Below the pieces are notes generated by a model. It did no database searches and had not been told where the DNA came from. It saw nothing but the letters and a program-made list of their open reading frames with translations. From an uncultured Treponema sp. (GTDB lineage Bacteria > Spirochaetota > Spirochaetia > Treponematales > Treponemataceae), in assembly GCA_949300145.1 (NCBI GenBank), contig CASGDA010000003.1:1-64000 (forward strand): a DNA stretch of 64,000 nt, in the 5' to 3' direction. Numbering within the stretch: the first letter of the stretch is position 1; each line of letters opens with the position of its first letter. This document shows positions 1 to 8,606 of this stretch, piece by piece. Both the position numbers and the translations under genes were made by a program.

Positions 1-1
1 C

Positions 2-886
2 TGCTACGGCTCATGGGATTGGATCCGCCCGTCCTTCGTGGGATACGATGAAGGCCTCACCTTCTCCGGTAACGGCCGTCAGGGTGCCATGGTTATCCTC
101 AATCCTATTGAGAACCTGACCATCTACGGGCTTGTTCCCACATCAGGTTCCGCTTCCTACACCACCAAGACCTTCATGGCATACGGAAACAGCGAAATCG
201 CCGCCGCCTACACAATCGACGGTATCGGTAAAATCAAGGCCGGTTACTTCGGGAAATATGCGAAAGATGGCGACTATGAAAGACTCGGTGACATCGAGGC
301 TGCCTTCGACCTGACAGCCGTTGAAGGGCTTTATGTTACAGCCGGTTTCCGTTACAGCCTGGGTGATGACGAGATACTGTATTCCGCCCCGAAGGCTACT
401 TATGACTGGGTATTGAAGGAGGATAAATCGGGGTATGAGATGAAAACGACAAACCCCACTGATGCTGATACAGCAAATGCGTACAGAGCCGCCAGCAGGA
501 TGAAGTTTGCCCTTGGCGCCTCCTACCAGGTTATGGACGCTCTTAAGATTTCAGCCTCCGGACAGGTGTTCATGTATCCTGATGAAATCAATGGCGAGTC
601 AGTCGATCCTGCGTTTGATGTGGGCGCCGGCATTAACTATGCTCTTCTGGACGGTCTTACCCTTGTTGCCGATGTCCGCTATAAGAGCGAAACATCAGTT
701 GACGGTAATGGAGAGAAAGACGACGGAATTTCTTTCCTCGTCGGCGTGGACAAGACAGTTGGCAGCAACGGTTCTATCGGTCTTGGATTCCAGGGCGTTA
801 CCAACGGACAGGGCTTCAATGGCAATCTCAAGAACCAGGACAAGTTCGCTTGGGCTGTGCCTCTCAAGGTACAGGTATCCTTATAA
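2..886 (+). CDS. outer-membrane beta-barrel protein, 3' part
   Basis: The reading frame is open from the window edge, so the 5' end and any signal peptide are missing. About 294 residues are visible. They show alternating polar/hydrophobic strands, glycine- and aromatic-rich turns and repeated ends such as GLTLVADVRYKSE and GSIGLGFQGV, as in a transmembrane beta barrel. The C-terminus is LKVQVSL, a strand-like end. I infer an outer-membrane porin-like protein of the kind common in Treponema; the family is not identified. A strong terminator follows, so this is the last gene of its transcript. Confidence 0.65.
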   Translation, partial: CYGSWDWIRPSFVGYDEGLTFSGNGRQGAMVILNPIENLTIYGLVPTSGSASYTTKTFMAYGNSEIAAAYTIDGIGKIKAGYFGKYAKDGDYERLGDIEAAFDLTAVEGLYVTAGFRYSLGDDEILYSAPKATYDWVLKEDKSGYEMKTTNPTDADTANAYRAASRMKFALGASYQVMDALKISASGQVFMYPDEINGESVDPAFDVGAGINYALLDGLTLVADVRYKSETSVDGNGEKDDGISFLVGVDKTVGSNGSIGLGFQGVTNGQGFNGNLKNQDKFAWAVPLKVQVSL

Positions 887-933
887 CCCGAGGATGACGC
901 CAGTCTGAGCGTAGCGTAGTATACGCCCACATG

Positions 934-971
934 ACCGCCGGTTTTGCAAAAGCAAACCGGCGGTTTTTTTT
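934..971 (+). terminator. rho-independent terminator after the outer-membrane protein gene
   Basis: An 11-bp stem (ACCGCCGGTTT with AAACCGGCGGT) has a short loop and is followed by eight T residues. It lies 48 bp after the stop codon. Confidence 0.9.
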
Positions 972-1005
972 GTTGGGATGGCGGAACGGAACCTTTTAAC
1001 AAACA

Positions 1006-1036
1006 AACCACCCGGCGACCGGGTGGTTGAGTTTTT
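1006..1036 (+). terminator. second hairpin, possible back-up terminator
   Basis: A perfect 10-bp stem (AACCACCCGG/CCGGGTGGTT) with a 3-nt loop is followed by GAGTTTTT. It is 35 bp downstream of the first terminator and in the same orientation. Confidence 0.55.
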
Positions 1037-1122
1037 ATATGGGTATTAGAGAGTTGCACGGCGGATTCCGTCTGTGAATAAGACAGGTTTCCCGGCATCG
1101 CATGAAGGGATTTTTTTCAATC

Positions 1123-1172
1123 AAAAAAAGAGCTGTCCCCGAAGTTTAAAAACTTAAAGAAACAGCTCTTTT
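1123..1172 (-). terminator. terminator of the cstA operon
   Basis: On the minus strand the inverted repeat AAAAGAGCTGT/ACAGCTCTTTT has an inner loop that is itself partly self-complementary. It is followed by a run of seven T residues. It lies 34 bp after the cstA stop. Confidence 0.8.
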
Positions 1173-1205
1173 CAATATACGCAACGTGCGGAATTCCGCC
1201 GCCTG

Positions 1206-2867
1206 TCAGGCTTTCTTTTTCACGCAAAGGACACGGACCGCTTCCGCAATCTGCATCACTGCAAGAACGAAGAGAAGCACACCCACGCAGGCGAGTGGAA
1301 GGAAAGCTTTCGGGTTCCTTCCGGGAATGTTCTGCACAATGATAAACACCAGAGCTGTCAGCGTCACGGCGAACATGAAAATCAGCGGGATTATTGTTTC
1401 CCAGGATTTCTTGCCGGAACGGACAACGTAAGAGGTGATGGCGAGAAGCGCCAGCGCGGCCAGAAGCTGGTTGGCGGAACCGAAAATCGGCCATATTCTG
1501 GTGTAACCGGCAACAAGAAGAAGAACGCCGAGCCCCACGGTAAGGAAGGTTGCGCCGTACATATTGGAAGCGAAGGAACGGACGGAACCTGCAAGGGTTT
1601 TCTTCTCTTCCTTCACCGTGCCGCCGGCGATTTCCTGCATGATATAGCGACCGATTCTGGTGGCGGAGTCAAGACTTGTCAGGGCAAAGGCGGAATAAGC
1701 CAGGGTGATAAACACCTTTCCGACGGATTCCGGAACCCCGAAGCTGCTCATAAACCATGCGACACCATTGGCGAAAATCTGCGCGGGCGCACCGGAAACC
1801 ACATCGGAGCCTTTTGAAAGATAACCGACAACAATCAGGGCGATGATGGCGAGGACACCTTCAATAAGCATACTTCCATAACCGACAAGCTTGGCGTCGG
1901 GAACCTCTTTTTCCAGCTGCTTTGACGTGGTTCCCGAGCTTACCAGGGAGTGGAAACCGGAAATCGCGCCGCAGGCCACCGTAACAAAAAGGAATGGGAA
2001 CAGGTACTGCCCGTTCACGTGGAAACCGATGAAAGGCGCCATTTCCACATCGGGACGGCGGAGAACAAGCCCTATAAAGGCTCCTATTATCATGGCGTAA
2101 AGCAAAAAGGAACACAGATAATCCCGCGGCTGAAGAAGGAACCAGACGGGAAGAATTGAAGCGCATATTATGTAAATGACAAGAAGAACGCGCCAGCCGT
2201 TCACCCCCAGTTTGATGAAGGGAAAGAAATACCCGGCAACAATCGCCGCCGTCAGGAAAATGATTCCCCCCAAGGTGGAAATCAACAGGGATGCATGGAA
2301 GCGGTTCCTGACCACGCCGAACCCGACGGCGAGGAAAATAAACAGCACGGAGGCTGTCCCGGCGCGGGCTCCGGTAAGGGAGTCGGGAAGCTCAGGATTA
2401 AAGGCAAAGGTCTGAGCGCAGATGTCTGTGAAAGCAGCCACAACAAGGGCGATTGTCAGCCATGCATACCAGTTGAAAATCTTCTTGGCCCTGGAAGAAA
2501 TATTCAGGTTTATTGTCTCCCCGATGCTTTTCCCGTCATTGCGCAGGGACGCGACCAAAGAGCCGAAATCATGGACACCGCCGAAAAAGACGCATCCGAT
2601 GATAATCCACAGATAAACGGGAACCCAGCCGAAAATGGCGGCAAGAATCGGTCCTGTTATCGGCCCGGCCCCTGCAATCGAAGAAAAATGATGCCCCATA
2701 ACGATTTTCGCGTCGGTAGGGACAAAGTCCCGGTTGTCGTTGAACCTGTTTGCAGGGGTGATGTTATCCCTGGAAATCCCCCATTTTTTAGCCAGGTAGC
2801 CGCCGTACAGCACATAGGCCACGAAAAAAACGGCGAGCCCGGCAAAAAGCAAAACCAACGAATTCAT
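1206..2867 (-). CDS. cstA: carbon starvation protein CstA-family transporter
   Basis: A 553-residue polytopic inner-membrane protein. The family signature GHHFSSIAGAGP lies at residues 58-69, after a first membrane segment (3-23), and many further hydrophobic helices follow. CstA-family proteins import peptides or pyruvate when preferred carbon is scarce; the substrate here cannot be told from sequence. It is shorter than the about 700-residue E. coli CstA and close to the compact form of other bacteria. The start ATG overlaps the stop of the upstream 181-aa gene by four bases (ATGA), with AGGAGG just before it, so translation is probably coupled. A minus-strand terminator follows. Confidence 0.9.
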   Translation of the reverse strand: MNSLVLLFAGLAVFFVAYVLYGGYLAKKWGISRDNITPANRFNDNRDFVPTDAKIVMGHHFSSIAGAGPITGPILAAIFGWVPVYLWIIIGCVFFGGVHDFGSLVASLRNDGKSIGETINLNISSRAKKIFNWYAWLTIALVVAAFTDICAQTFAFNPELPDSLTGARAGTASVLFIFLAVGFGVVRNRFHASLLISTLGGIIFLTAAIVAGYFFPFIKLGVNGWRVLLVIYIICASILPVWFLLQPRDYLCSFLLYAMIIGAFIGLVLRRPDVEMAPFIGFHVNGQYLFPFLFVTVACGAISGFHSLVSSGTTSKQLEKEVPDAKLVGYGSMLIEGVLAIIALIVVGYLSKGSDVVSGAPAQIFANGVAWFMSSFGVPESVGKVFITLAYSAFALTSLDSATRIGRYIMQEIAGGTVKEEKKTLAGSVRSFASNMYGATFLTVGLGVLLLVAGYTRIWPIFGSANQLLAALALLAITSYVVRSGKKSWETIIPLIFMFAVTLTALVFIIVQNIPGRNPKAFLPLACVGVLLFVLAVMQIAEAVRVLCVKKKA

Positions 2868-3409
2868 ACTTCCTCCTTATCAGTATTGAATTTAAAAAGC
2901 TTCCTATAAGAACGTGCCGCGGGGCTGAAAATAATATTCACATCCTCCCCGCATGAAAACCCGCTGAAATCCGCCAGAACAGCCCGTACTTCGGAGAAAC
3001 CGTGGAGCATAAAAAGATGGGATTTTGAATAACGGAATTTCCTTACCATTGACAACACTTTTTTTTTCTCTTCTTCCGACAGAAAGGATGGAACCGCAAA
3101 TATCCGTGTGATTACGGTGGACTTGTGATGGCGGGAAGGCTCAACAATTTCATCAAGCCTGCACCGGCAGAAATCCATGCCGGATGCAGCCTTTTCAGAA
3201 GAGAAGTTTTCTTCAACTGAAAAAAGCAGGATTTCCCGTGTCTCACAAAAGTCCACAATTCTGGATTTTGTAAGCACGGTCTGATTCATCCTCGCGGAAA
3301 AATCAGCTTTAAACCCAAAAACACAACCATCCCAGCAGACGTCACGGTGAATGTCAAAATAACCTGACAAACGGCTTTCCAGCATATCCGCAAACTGTTC
3401 CACATCCAT
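2864..3409 (-). CDS. unknown 181-aa protein coupled to cstA
   Basis: I do not recognise a family. The protein is soluble, cysteine-containing (CWDGCVF, DFCETREI, DFCRCRLD) and ends in a basic stretch; no signal peptide or membrane helix is visible. I chose ATG 3409 over a longer TTG start (3424) because a good promoter (-10 TATATT) ends six bases before it, predicting a leaderless mRNA; the longer start would lie upstream of transcription. Its stop overlaps the cstA start (ATGA). The arrangement suggests a regulator or accessory protein of the transporter, but that is inference from position only. Confidence 0.7.
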   Translation of the reverse strand: MDVEQFADMLESRLSGYFDIHRDVCWDGCVFGFKADFSARMNQTVLTKSRIVDFCETREILLFSVEENFSSEKAASGMDFCRCRLDEIVEPSRHHKSTVITRIFAVPSFLSEEEKKKVLSMVRKFRYSKSHLFMLHGFSEVRAVLADFSGFSCGEDVNIIFSPAARSYRKLFKFNTDKEEV

Positions 3410-3415
3410 ACAGGC

Positions 3416-3444
3416 AATATACAATATAACTAAAGCTTCTGCAA
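3416..3444 (-). promoter_or_regulatory. sigma-70 promoter for the 181-aa gene and cstA
   Basis: On the minus strand TTGCAG, 17 bp, TATATT. The -10 box ends six bases before ATG 3409, so the predicted +1 coincides with the start codon. No Shine-Dalgarno site is present. Confidence 0.7.
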
Positions 3445-3497
3445 TAATTCTAAAGAATTTGCCGCAAAAAACACCGCGCCGTAAGCCGGGTGGAAAC

Positions 3498-5426
3498 TCA
3501 TTTCAAGGCTATAAGGAAAGCCTTTTCAGGCGGAACTGTAAGGAACAGTCGCCCGTCCCTGATTCCGGCCTGAAGGCTTGAACCGAGGGCATCCTCCACG
3601 GGAGCATTCACGGCGGCGAAACGTCCGCCAAAAGCTTTCAGCGGCAGGTTTATCTCCCTGGTTTCAGAATCGGAGGAGCACACGGTGAACCACAGCTCCG
3701 TCGGAGTGAAACGGGCGAAGGCGAATACATATCCGGAATCCCAGACAACCTTGAAGCCGCCGTCCGAAAAGGCGCAGGAGGAAGTTTTTATGCCCGCAAG
3801 CGAAGAATACAGCTTCCACACAGCGGAATCCTCAAAGCCGGATGACCAGGGCATGGGATAACGGCAGCCTTCGTTTGAACCGAGCCGTCCGTCTATTCCG
3901 GCTTCATCACCGTAATAAACATTGCAGCAGCCCGGAAGCGTAAAAAGCATGATAACAGCGCCGCGGTACATGTCAGGTGAAACGGCGGGGTTATTGTGCA
4001 GCCGCGGGGTGTCATGGCTGTCGAGCAGGTTAAACTGAATCTGCCGGAGGGCGAAGGGAATCTTTGACAGATTCTCCGTTATGCGGCGGGAAAGGTCACG
4101 AGCCGTCATTTTATATCCGGAAGGACACAGCTCCCCGGTCCGGGAGTTGAATAAATCGGGTTCCCCGCAAAACTGCCGGACAGGCCGGGCGCAGCCGAAA
4201 TAGTTCATCTGGGAATCCCATTCATCGCCGTTGAGAAACTCGGAACAATCCGTCCAGTCCTCGGCGAGTATGTAAGCCTGAGGATTCACTTCTTTTATAC
4301 TGCGGCGGATTTCCGGCCAAACCTCATGATGAAGCTGTATCAGGTTGTTTCTTGCCATTGTGTCCGCCACATCGAAACGCCAGCCGTCCGCGGAGAAAGG
4401 CGGTAAAAGCCATTTTTTCACAAGGGAATCCGGAGAGCGGTAAAGTATTTCCCGTAGAGCCGGGGATGTATAATTCAGGGTCGGAAGGGTCTCCACTCCG
4501 GCCCACGCTTTGTAGGAATTGTCACCGCTGAAAAAATAGTAGTCCCGTTCCGGAGAATCCGGATTGTTGTAAGCCCCCTCGTTTTTCGGAAAGAAGGTTC
4601 CGTCCCTGTTAAACCACCTGTTTGCGATTCCGGTATGGTTTATGGAAACGTCCAGGATAACCTTGATACCGAAAGCATGGGCTTCCTCGATGAGGGACAC
4701 GAGGGCCTTATCCCCTCCGAAATGGGGATCCACCTGGAAATAATCAAGGCAGTCGTATTTATGCACTGTGGCCGCATAAAAAATTGGGTTGAGGTACAGG
4801 GCCGTTATCCCCAGTTCCTTCAGGTAAGGAAGCTTCTGCGCCACGCCTTCCAAATCGCCGCCGTAAAAATCCAGGCAGCGGGATTTTTCGTATTCTTCGG
4901 GGACGGCGTTCCAGTCGGAGATGCGCCGGGCGGGCCAGCCGTCAAACATATATTCCCCGTCACGCACGTCGTTTCCGGGGTTGCCGTTGCAGAAGCGCTC
5001 GGGAAAAATCTGGTAGAAAACAGCGTTCTTAACCCACTGGGGCTGCTGGTAATCCGTAAGAATCCTGAAATCCCGGCTTTCATCCTGAATGTAGGTTGTG
5101 ATTCCGCCTTCGGTGTAATAATAGACGCAGTATTCCGTCGCCAGGTAAAACTGGTAGCGGAGCTCCTTTTCATAAATACAGACATCCGCCGTGAAACGCA
5201 TCAGCCCGTCCGACGAACCGGAGCGGGTCATCCTGAGTTTTTCTTCAACCCCGTTTTTCTTCATCCGCAGGAACACGGCCTTTACCGGGGCGTCATCCGC
5301 CATCTGAATGGAGACTGTTATTTCCTCACCTTTTGAAGGAAGGGGATTGCTGACAAAAAAACGGGATCCGTCACTGTAAACACTTTCAAGCCAGCATGGA
5401 AGCCGGCGGTCATCGTTTGAATTCAT
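3498..5426 (-). CDS. glycoside hydrolase family 13 (neopullulanase/cyclomaltodextrinase-like)
   Basis: A 642-residue enzyme without a signal peptide, so cytoplasmic. Residues 1-120 look like an N-terminal carbohydrate-binding domain. The catalytic barrel shows all four GH13 regions: DVSINHTG (259-266), GWRFDVAD with the nucleophile Asp (348-355), AEDW with the acid/base Glu (388-391) and LLDSHDT near 470. The WVKNAVFYQIFPERF entry motif is typical of neopullulanase and cyclomaltodextrinase subfamilies, which cut alpha-1,4 glucan oligosaccharides. It is monocistronic. Upstream, TAAATT six bases before the ATG and no SD suggest a leaderless message, though the -35 is poor. Confidence 0.9.
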   Translation of the reverse strand: MNSNDDRRLPCWLESVYSDGSRFFVSNPLPSKGEEITVSIQMADDAPVKAVFLRMKKNGVEEKLRMTRSGSSDGLMRFTADVCIYEKELRYQFYLATEYCVYYYTEGGITTYIQDESRDFRILTDYQQPQWVKNAVFYQIFPERFCNGNPGNDVRDGEYMFDGWPARRISDWNAVPEEYEKSRCLDFYGGDLEGVAQKLPYLKELGITALYLNPIFYAATVHKYDCLDYFQVDPHFGGDKALVSLIEEAHAFGIKVILDVSINHTGIANRWFNRDGTFFPKNEGAYNNPDSPERDYYFFSGDNSYKAWAGVETLPTLNYTSPALREILYRSPDSLVKKWLLPPFSADGWRFDVADTMARNNLIQLHHEVWPEIRRSIKEVNPQAYILAEDWTDCSEFLNGDEWDSQMNYFGCARPVRQFCGEPDLFNSRTGELCPSGYKMTARDLSRRITENLSKIPFALRQIQFNLLDSHDTPRLHNNPAVSPDMYRGAVIMLFTLPGCCNVYYGDEAGIDGRLGSNEGCRYPMPWSSGFEDSAVWKLYSSLAGIKTSSCAFSDGGFKVVWDSGYVFAFARFTPTELWFTVCSSDSETREINLPLKAFGGRFAAVNAPVEDALGSSLQAGIRDGRLFLTVPPEKAFLIALK

Positions 5427-5476
5427 GGCGGGAATTTAGCACAAAAACGCAGGTTGAGGAAGTAATTCCGGAAAAA

Positions 5477-5547
5477 AGCGGCTAAGCGGAGTCGAACCGC
5501 CCTATCAACCTTGGGAAGGTCGTGTAATACCGATATACGATAGCCGC
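5477..5547 (-). tRNA. tRNA-Gly (anticodon CCC)
   Basis: Minus-strand cloverleaf of 71 nt. The acceptor stem is GCGGCTA/TAGCCGC, the anticodon stem CGACC/GGTTG with loop TTCCCAA, and the T arm GGTTCGACTCC. The discriminator base is U, as is usual for tRNA-Gly. CCA is not encoded. A T-run follows directly. Confidence 0.93.
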
Positions 5548-5558
5548 AGGTTTCTTTC

Positions 5559-5587
5559 ATAATATCAGAAAAGATTCTTTTTTGCAA
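5559..5587 (-). promoter_or_regulatory. promoter of tRNA-Gly
   Basis: Minus strand TTGCAA, 17 bp, TATTAT, with the -10 box ending about 11 bp before the mature tRNA. The same -35 (TTGCAA) and spacing precede tRNA-Ala at 22074-22102. Confidence 0.7.
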
Positions 5588-5622
5588 GAAGATTCCGGAA
5601 TATAAACTGACCGGGGCGAACC

Positions 5623-5651
5623 TTTACCACAGGGAACTTTTATGCTATCCT
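5623..5651 (+). promoter_or_regulatory. promoter of the lrp-aminotransferase operon
   Basis: TTTACC, 17 bp, TATCCT, followed by a short leader with GGGAGG (5671-5676) six bases before ATG 5682. Confidence 0.55.
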
Positions 5652-5681
5652 TTCAGTTCAAAGTATTTACGGGAGGTAAAT

Positions 5682-6167
5682 ATGCAGGAAATTATAGATC
5701 TTTTGCAGAATGACGCGCGGCTCTCACCGGAGGACATCGCAACGATGATAAAAAAACCGGTTGAAGAAGTCAAGGCGGTTATAGAGAAACTTGAAAAAGA
5801 CGGTGTTATCCTTAAATATACGGCGGTTGTGAACCAGGCAAAAATAGAAACGGAGAAAGGCATTGTGCAGGCTGTGATAGAAATACAGTGCGCCCCCGAA
5901 AGGGAAAAAGGCTTTGATTCGCTTGCAGAGCGGATTTACAGGTTCCCCCAGGTGAAATCCCTGTTTCTTATGTCCGGGGGCTATGACCTTCAGGTTATTG
6001 TTGAGGGCAACTCCCTTCAGGATGTGGCGTATTTTGTTTCGGGAAAGCTCGCATCCTTGAACGGCGTGAAAAGCACCAAAACGCATTTTGTGCTCAAAAC
6101 CTACAAGGAAAACGACATTGTTTACGTGGACGACAAAAAGGACAACCGTGAAGGAGTAACCGCATGA
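5682..6167 (+). CDS. Lrp/AsnC-family transcriptional regulator
   Basis: 161 residues, the usual length for the family. Residues 1-55 form the winged helix-turn-helix (LSPEDIATMIKKPVEEV, then VILKYTAVV). The remainder is the RAM effector-binding domain, with GGYDLQVIVEG near 100. Such proteins form oligomers that sense amino acids and control amino-acid metabolism. ATG is preceded by GGGAGG. The stop overlaps the start of the next gene, an aminotransferase, so it probably regulates its own operon in response to an amino acid. Confidence 0.9.
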   Translation: MQEIIDLLQNDARLSPEDIATMIKKPVEEVKAVIEKLEKDGVILKYTAVVNQAKIETEKGIVQAVIEIQCAPEREKGFDSLAERIYRFPQVKSLFLMSGGYDLQVIVEGNSLQDVAYFVSGKLASLNGVKSTKTHFVLKTYKENDIVYVDDKKDNREGVTA

Positions 6168-7333
6168 CAGGCGGGCGTTTCTCGGAAAAAATGTCGGCGA
6201 TTCCGCCGTCGCCGATCCGTAAATTCTTCGACCTGATTATCGGGCGGGACGATATTATTTCCCTCGGAGTCGGTGAGCCGGACTTCCCCACCCCGTGGTG
6301 TATGAGGGAAGAGGCCTATTATCATCTTGAACAGGGACACACTTCATATACCTCGAACTGGGGGCTGATTGAATTGCGTTCGGCTATATCGGATTATTTG
6401 AAGCGCTACGGGATGGATTACCACCCTGAGAATGAAATACTGATAACAGTGGGCGTGTCAGAAGCCATCGACAGTGTGTTGCGCACGGTGCTGAACCCTG
6501 GCGACGAAATCATAGTGGCGGAGCCGTGTTACGTGTCATACCAGCCTCTGGCGGAATTATGCGGGGCGAAGCTTGTAAGGCTCGACACGTCAAAAGACGG
6601 ATTTATCCCGACCGCGGAAAGAATCCGGGAAAAACTTTCCCCGGCGACAAAGGTTCTGATGATATGCTCCCCCAGCAACCCTACAGGAAGAATGATACCT
6701 GCGGAGGAACTGGAAAAAATAGCGGAACTGGTAAAAGAGAACAATCTGTGGGTTCTCTCCGATGAGGTTTACTGCGAGCTGGTTTATGACGGAAAGAAAC
6801 ACGTCTCCATAGGCTCCTTCCCCGGGATGAAGGAACATGCTGTTATTCTCAACGGGTTCTCAAAATCCTTCGCCATGACCGGCTGGAGGATAGGCTTTGT
6901 CGCGGGAGACAGTGAATTGATTGAACAGATGCACAAACTGCACCAGTATTCGACAATATGCGCCCCGATAATGAGCCAGTACGCCGCACTTGAAGGTCTC
7001 AGAAACGGATTCCGGGAAGTCGAGAAAATGAGGCTGTCTTACCAGCAGCGCCGCAATTTAATGATGAAAAGCTTTGAAGAAATGGGAATCCCCGTCACGG
7101 AACCGGAGGGAGCTTTTTATATTTTTCCGGACATCCGCAAAACGGGGTTGTCATCAGAAAAATTCGCAGAAAAACTCATAAAGGAATACAAAGTCGCGGT
7201 TGTTCCGGGAACAGCCTTCGGTTCTTGCGGCGAAGGCTTTGTACGCTGTTGCTATGCGACAGAAATAGGGAAACTCAAAGAAGCCCTGCGGCGGATGTCC
7301 TTGATGCTTGAGGGGAAACCTCTTTCCGGCTGA
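6164..7333 (+). CDS. PLP-dependent class I/II aminotransferase (aspartate/aromatic type)
   Basis: 389 residues. It shows the family landmarks: GVGEPDFPTP near the N-terminus, CSPSNPTG, SDEVYCELVYDG with the PLP-ring Asp, and NGFSKSFAMTGWRIGF carrying the PLP-binding Lys and phosphate-binding Arg. RCCYAT near the end contains the carboxylate-binding Arg. It transfers amino groups between amino acids and 2-oxo acids in the cytoplasm; aspartate or aromatic substrates are typical. It is translationally coupled to the Lrp gene (ATGA overlap). A terminator hairpin lies about 120 bp downstream. Confidence 0.9.
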   Translation: MTGGRFSEKMSAIPPSPIRKFFDLIIGRDDIISLGVGEPDFPTPWCMREEAYYHLEQGHTSYTSNWGLIELRSAISDYLKRYGMDYHPENEILITVGVSEAIDSVLRTVLNPGDEIIVAEPCYVSYQPLAELCGAKLVRLDTSKDGFIPTAERIREKLSPATKVLMICSPSNPTGRMIPAEELEKIAELVKENNLWVLSDEVYCELVYDGKKHVSIGSFPGMKEHAVILNGFSKSFAMTGWRIGFVAGDSELIEQMHKLHQYSTICAPIMSQYAALEGLRNGFREVEKMRLSYQQRRNLMMKSFEEMGIPVTEPEGAFYIFPDIRKTGLSSEKFAEKLIKEYKVAVVPGTAFGSCGEGFVRCCYATEIGKLKEALRRMSLMLEGKPLSG

Positions 7334-7454
7334 CACAGTTGTAAAAAGTACTTCTGACAGCGACTGCGATGCGGAGGCAGCGGAAGCACAGGAAGCTGTG
7401 GATGCGTTCTACGGTGCAATCGCCGGGGCTCGGTAATCAATGACTGAAACGGGA

Positions 7455-7489
7455 GCGTTCAGATTTTTGTATCTGAACGCTTATTCCTT
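7455..7489 (+). terminator. hairpin terminator downstream of the aminotransferase
   Basis: A perfect 10-bp stem GCGTTCAGAT/ATCTGAACGC with a 6-nt loop, followed by TTATTCCTT. The T-run is weak. The 120 bp between stop codon and hairpin hold a short open frame (ending at 7435) with no start signal. Confidence 0.6.
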
Positions 7490-7510
7490 AACAAGGATTA
7501 TATATGAGCC

Positions 7511-7790
7511 TCATCCTGAAGCATTGACGTATTCAGAATAATGCTTACCGCAAAGCCGCCTGATTTCATCATCAAAAGCGACAAGGTAAACCGTCATATC
7601 TTCCCCGCCGGCTTCTTTTTCCAGAAAGGTTTTTATTGTGCCGACCGCAACACGGAGGGCATCCTCTTTTGGATAACCGTATACACCGGCGGAAATCAGG
7701 GGAAAGGCGACAGACCGGCAGCCGGTACCGGTTATACGTTCTGCCGCTGCAAATCCTATTCCATTCCGGCATCGACGTGTCTCCGGATAT
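7511..7790 (-). pseudogene. 3' half of a macrodomain (ADP-ribose hydrolase) gene
   Basis: A minus-strand frame starting after a stop near 7810 encodes CRNGIGFAAAERI, then CRSVAFPLISAGVYGYPK, then TVYLVAFDD. This is the C-terminal half of O-acetyl-ADP-ribose deacetylase-type macrodomains, including the AFPLISAGVYGYP substrate loop. No start codon and no N-terminal half are present (the first half should carry the VDAIVNAAN-type motif). The 5' edge overlaps the end of the 258-aa gene in another frame, as if a recombination joined the two. I read it as a decayed gene. Confidence 0.7.
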
Positions 7791-8532
7791 TCTCGCAGGC
7801 TTTTTCAAAGGAAATATGCAAAACACTTTTTCCAAAAATGGGGCTTCCGGTATAAAGGAAAACCTGGGAATCTCTTTCCAATACAAGATAACCGCAAAGT
7901 TCAAACCGCCGGTCTCCGTCCCGTGGGGCGGGAAAGAATGTTTTGTCTGTCAACGGGGTTTCTGTCTTTCCGGGTACCGGTTTTTCATGGTTTTGTGCCG
8001 GCTGAATATTTTTAACGTAGTTGGCATACCTTCCCGGTCTGCGGGCATCAATTTGCCGCCACTTGTATTTCTTTTCTGTTTCCGGTGCTGGTTCCCGGTA
8101 CTCAAAACCCATTCTTTCACTGCTGTGATGAACTTCAAAATCCTGATAGTAGACTTTCAGCAGTGCCAAAGCTTCTTCTTTTGTATACGTGTTTACAACC
8201 ACTGCATCGTGCCAGCCGGGAACATTTTTTCTGGTAACAAGGAATTTCCGTGGCTCTTTTTGCGGCAGGGGCTGGGACGTTTTTTCTACAAGCTCTTCTC
8301 CAAAACCAATGTCGGTCACGTCGGGAATAACCGGTTCTTTTGCAGTGAGCAGGTTTTCCGCTAATTTTGCATACCACAGATCCAGTTTTTCTGTATTCTG
8401 GGTAAGACCGTAACTTTCCGCAAGATTCATCTCCTTTGCCTGTGCAATGACGGATTCCAAGCCGGAAAGCGTACCGGCGGTAATGAGCGCAGTAATTTTT
8501 TTTATTTTATATCCGAACGCCATTAAACTCAT
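7756..8532 (-). CDS. unknown 258-aa protein of the palindrome-controlled operon
   Basis: No family recognised. There is a hydrophobic stretch near the N-terminus (ITALITAGTLSGLESVIA) but no clear signal peptide. The middle contains KFLVTRKNVPGWHDAVVVN and a charged, lysine/proline-rich linker; the C-terminal 60 residues look globular (FELCGYLVLERDSQVFLYTG). AAGGAGA precedes the ATG at good spacing, so the start is firm. It lies 74 bp downstream of the small Cys-rich gene on the same strand and probably shares its promoter. The last residues overlap the macrodomain remnant in another frame, so the C-terminus may not be native. Confidence 0.65.
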   Translation of the reverse strand: MSLMAFGYKIKKITALITAGTLSGLESVIAQAKEMNLAESYGLTQNTEKLDLWYAKLAENLLTAKEPVIPDVTDIGFGEELVEKTSQPLPQKEPRKFLVTRKNVPGWHDAVVVNTYTKEEALALLKVYYQDFEVHHSSERMGFEYREPAPETEKKYKWRQIDARRPGRYANYVKNIQPAQNHEKPVPGKTETPLTDKTFFPAPRDGDRRFELCGYLVLERDSQVFLYTGSPIFGKSVLHISFEKACENIRRHVDAGME

Positions 8533-8606
8533 GTTTTCTCCTTAATCAAAATGGAGCTGGAACAAAACCCGGTAGAACAGGTTGCGTTCTACTGGGAGCC
8601 GGTCAG

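Noticed and set aside
2295-2909. 204-aa plus-strand ORF opposite cstA
   Set aside because: It is a shadow of the conserved cstA frame on the other strand and has no support of its own; the same holds for the other antisense ORFs over dnaK, RND, chemoreceptor and FecR genes.
5477-5547. tRNA-Gly as the attachment site of the island
   Set aside because: The island begins after 7333, no repeated tRNA 3' end is seen at its far border, and no integrase is present.
7340-7435. plus-strand frame ending in VDAFYGAIAGAR
   Set aside because: No start codon with a ribosome site and no recognisable family; a competing frame exists on both strands.
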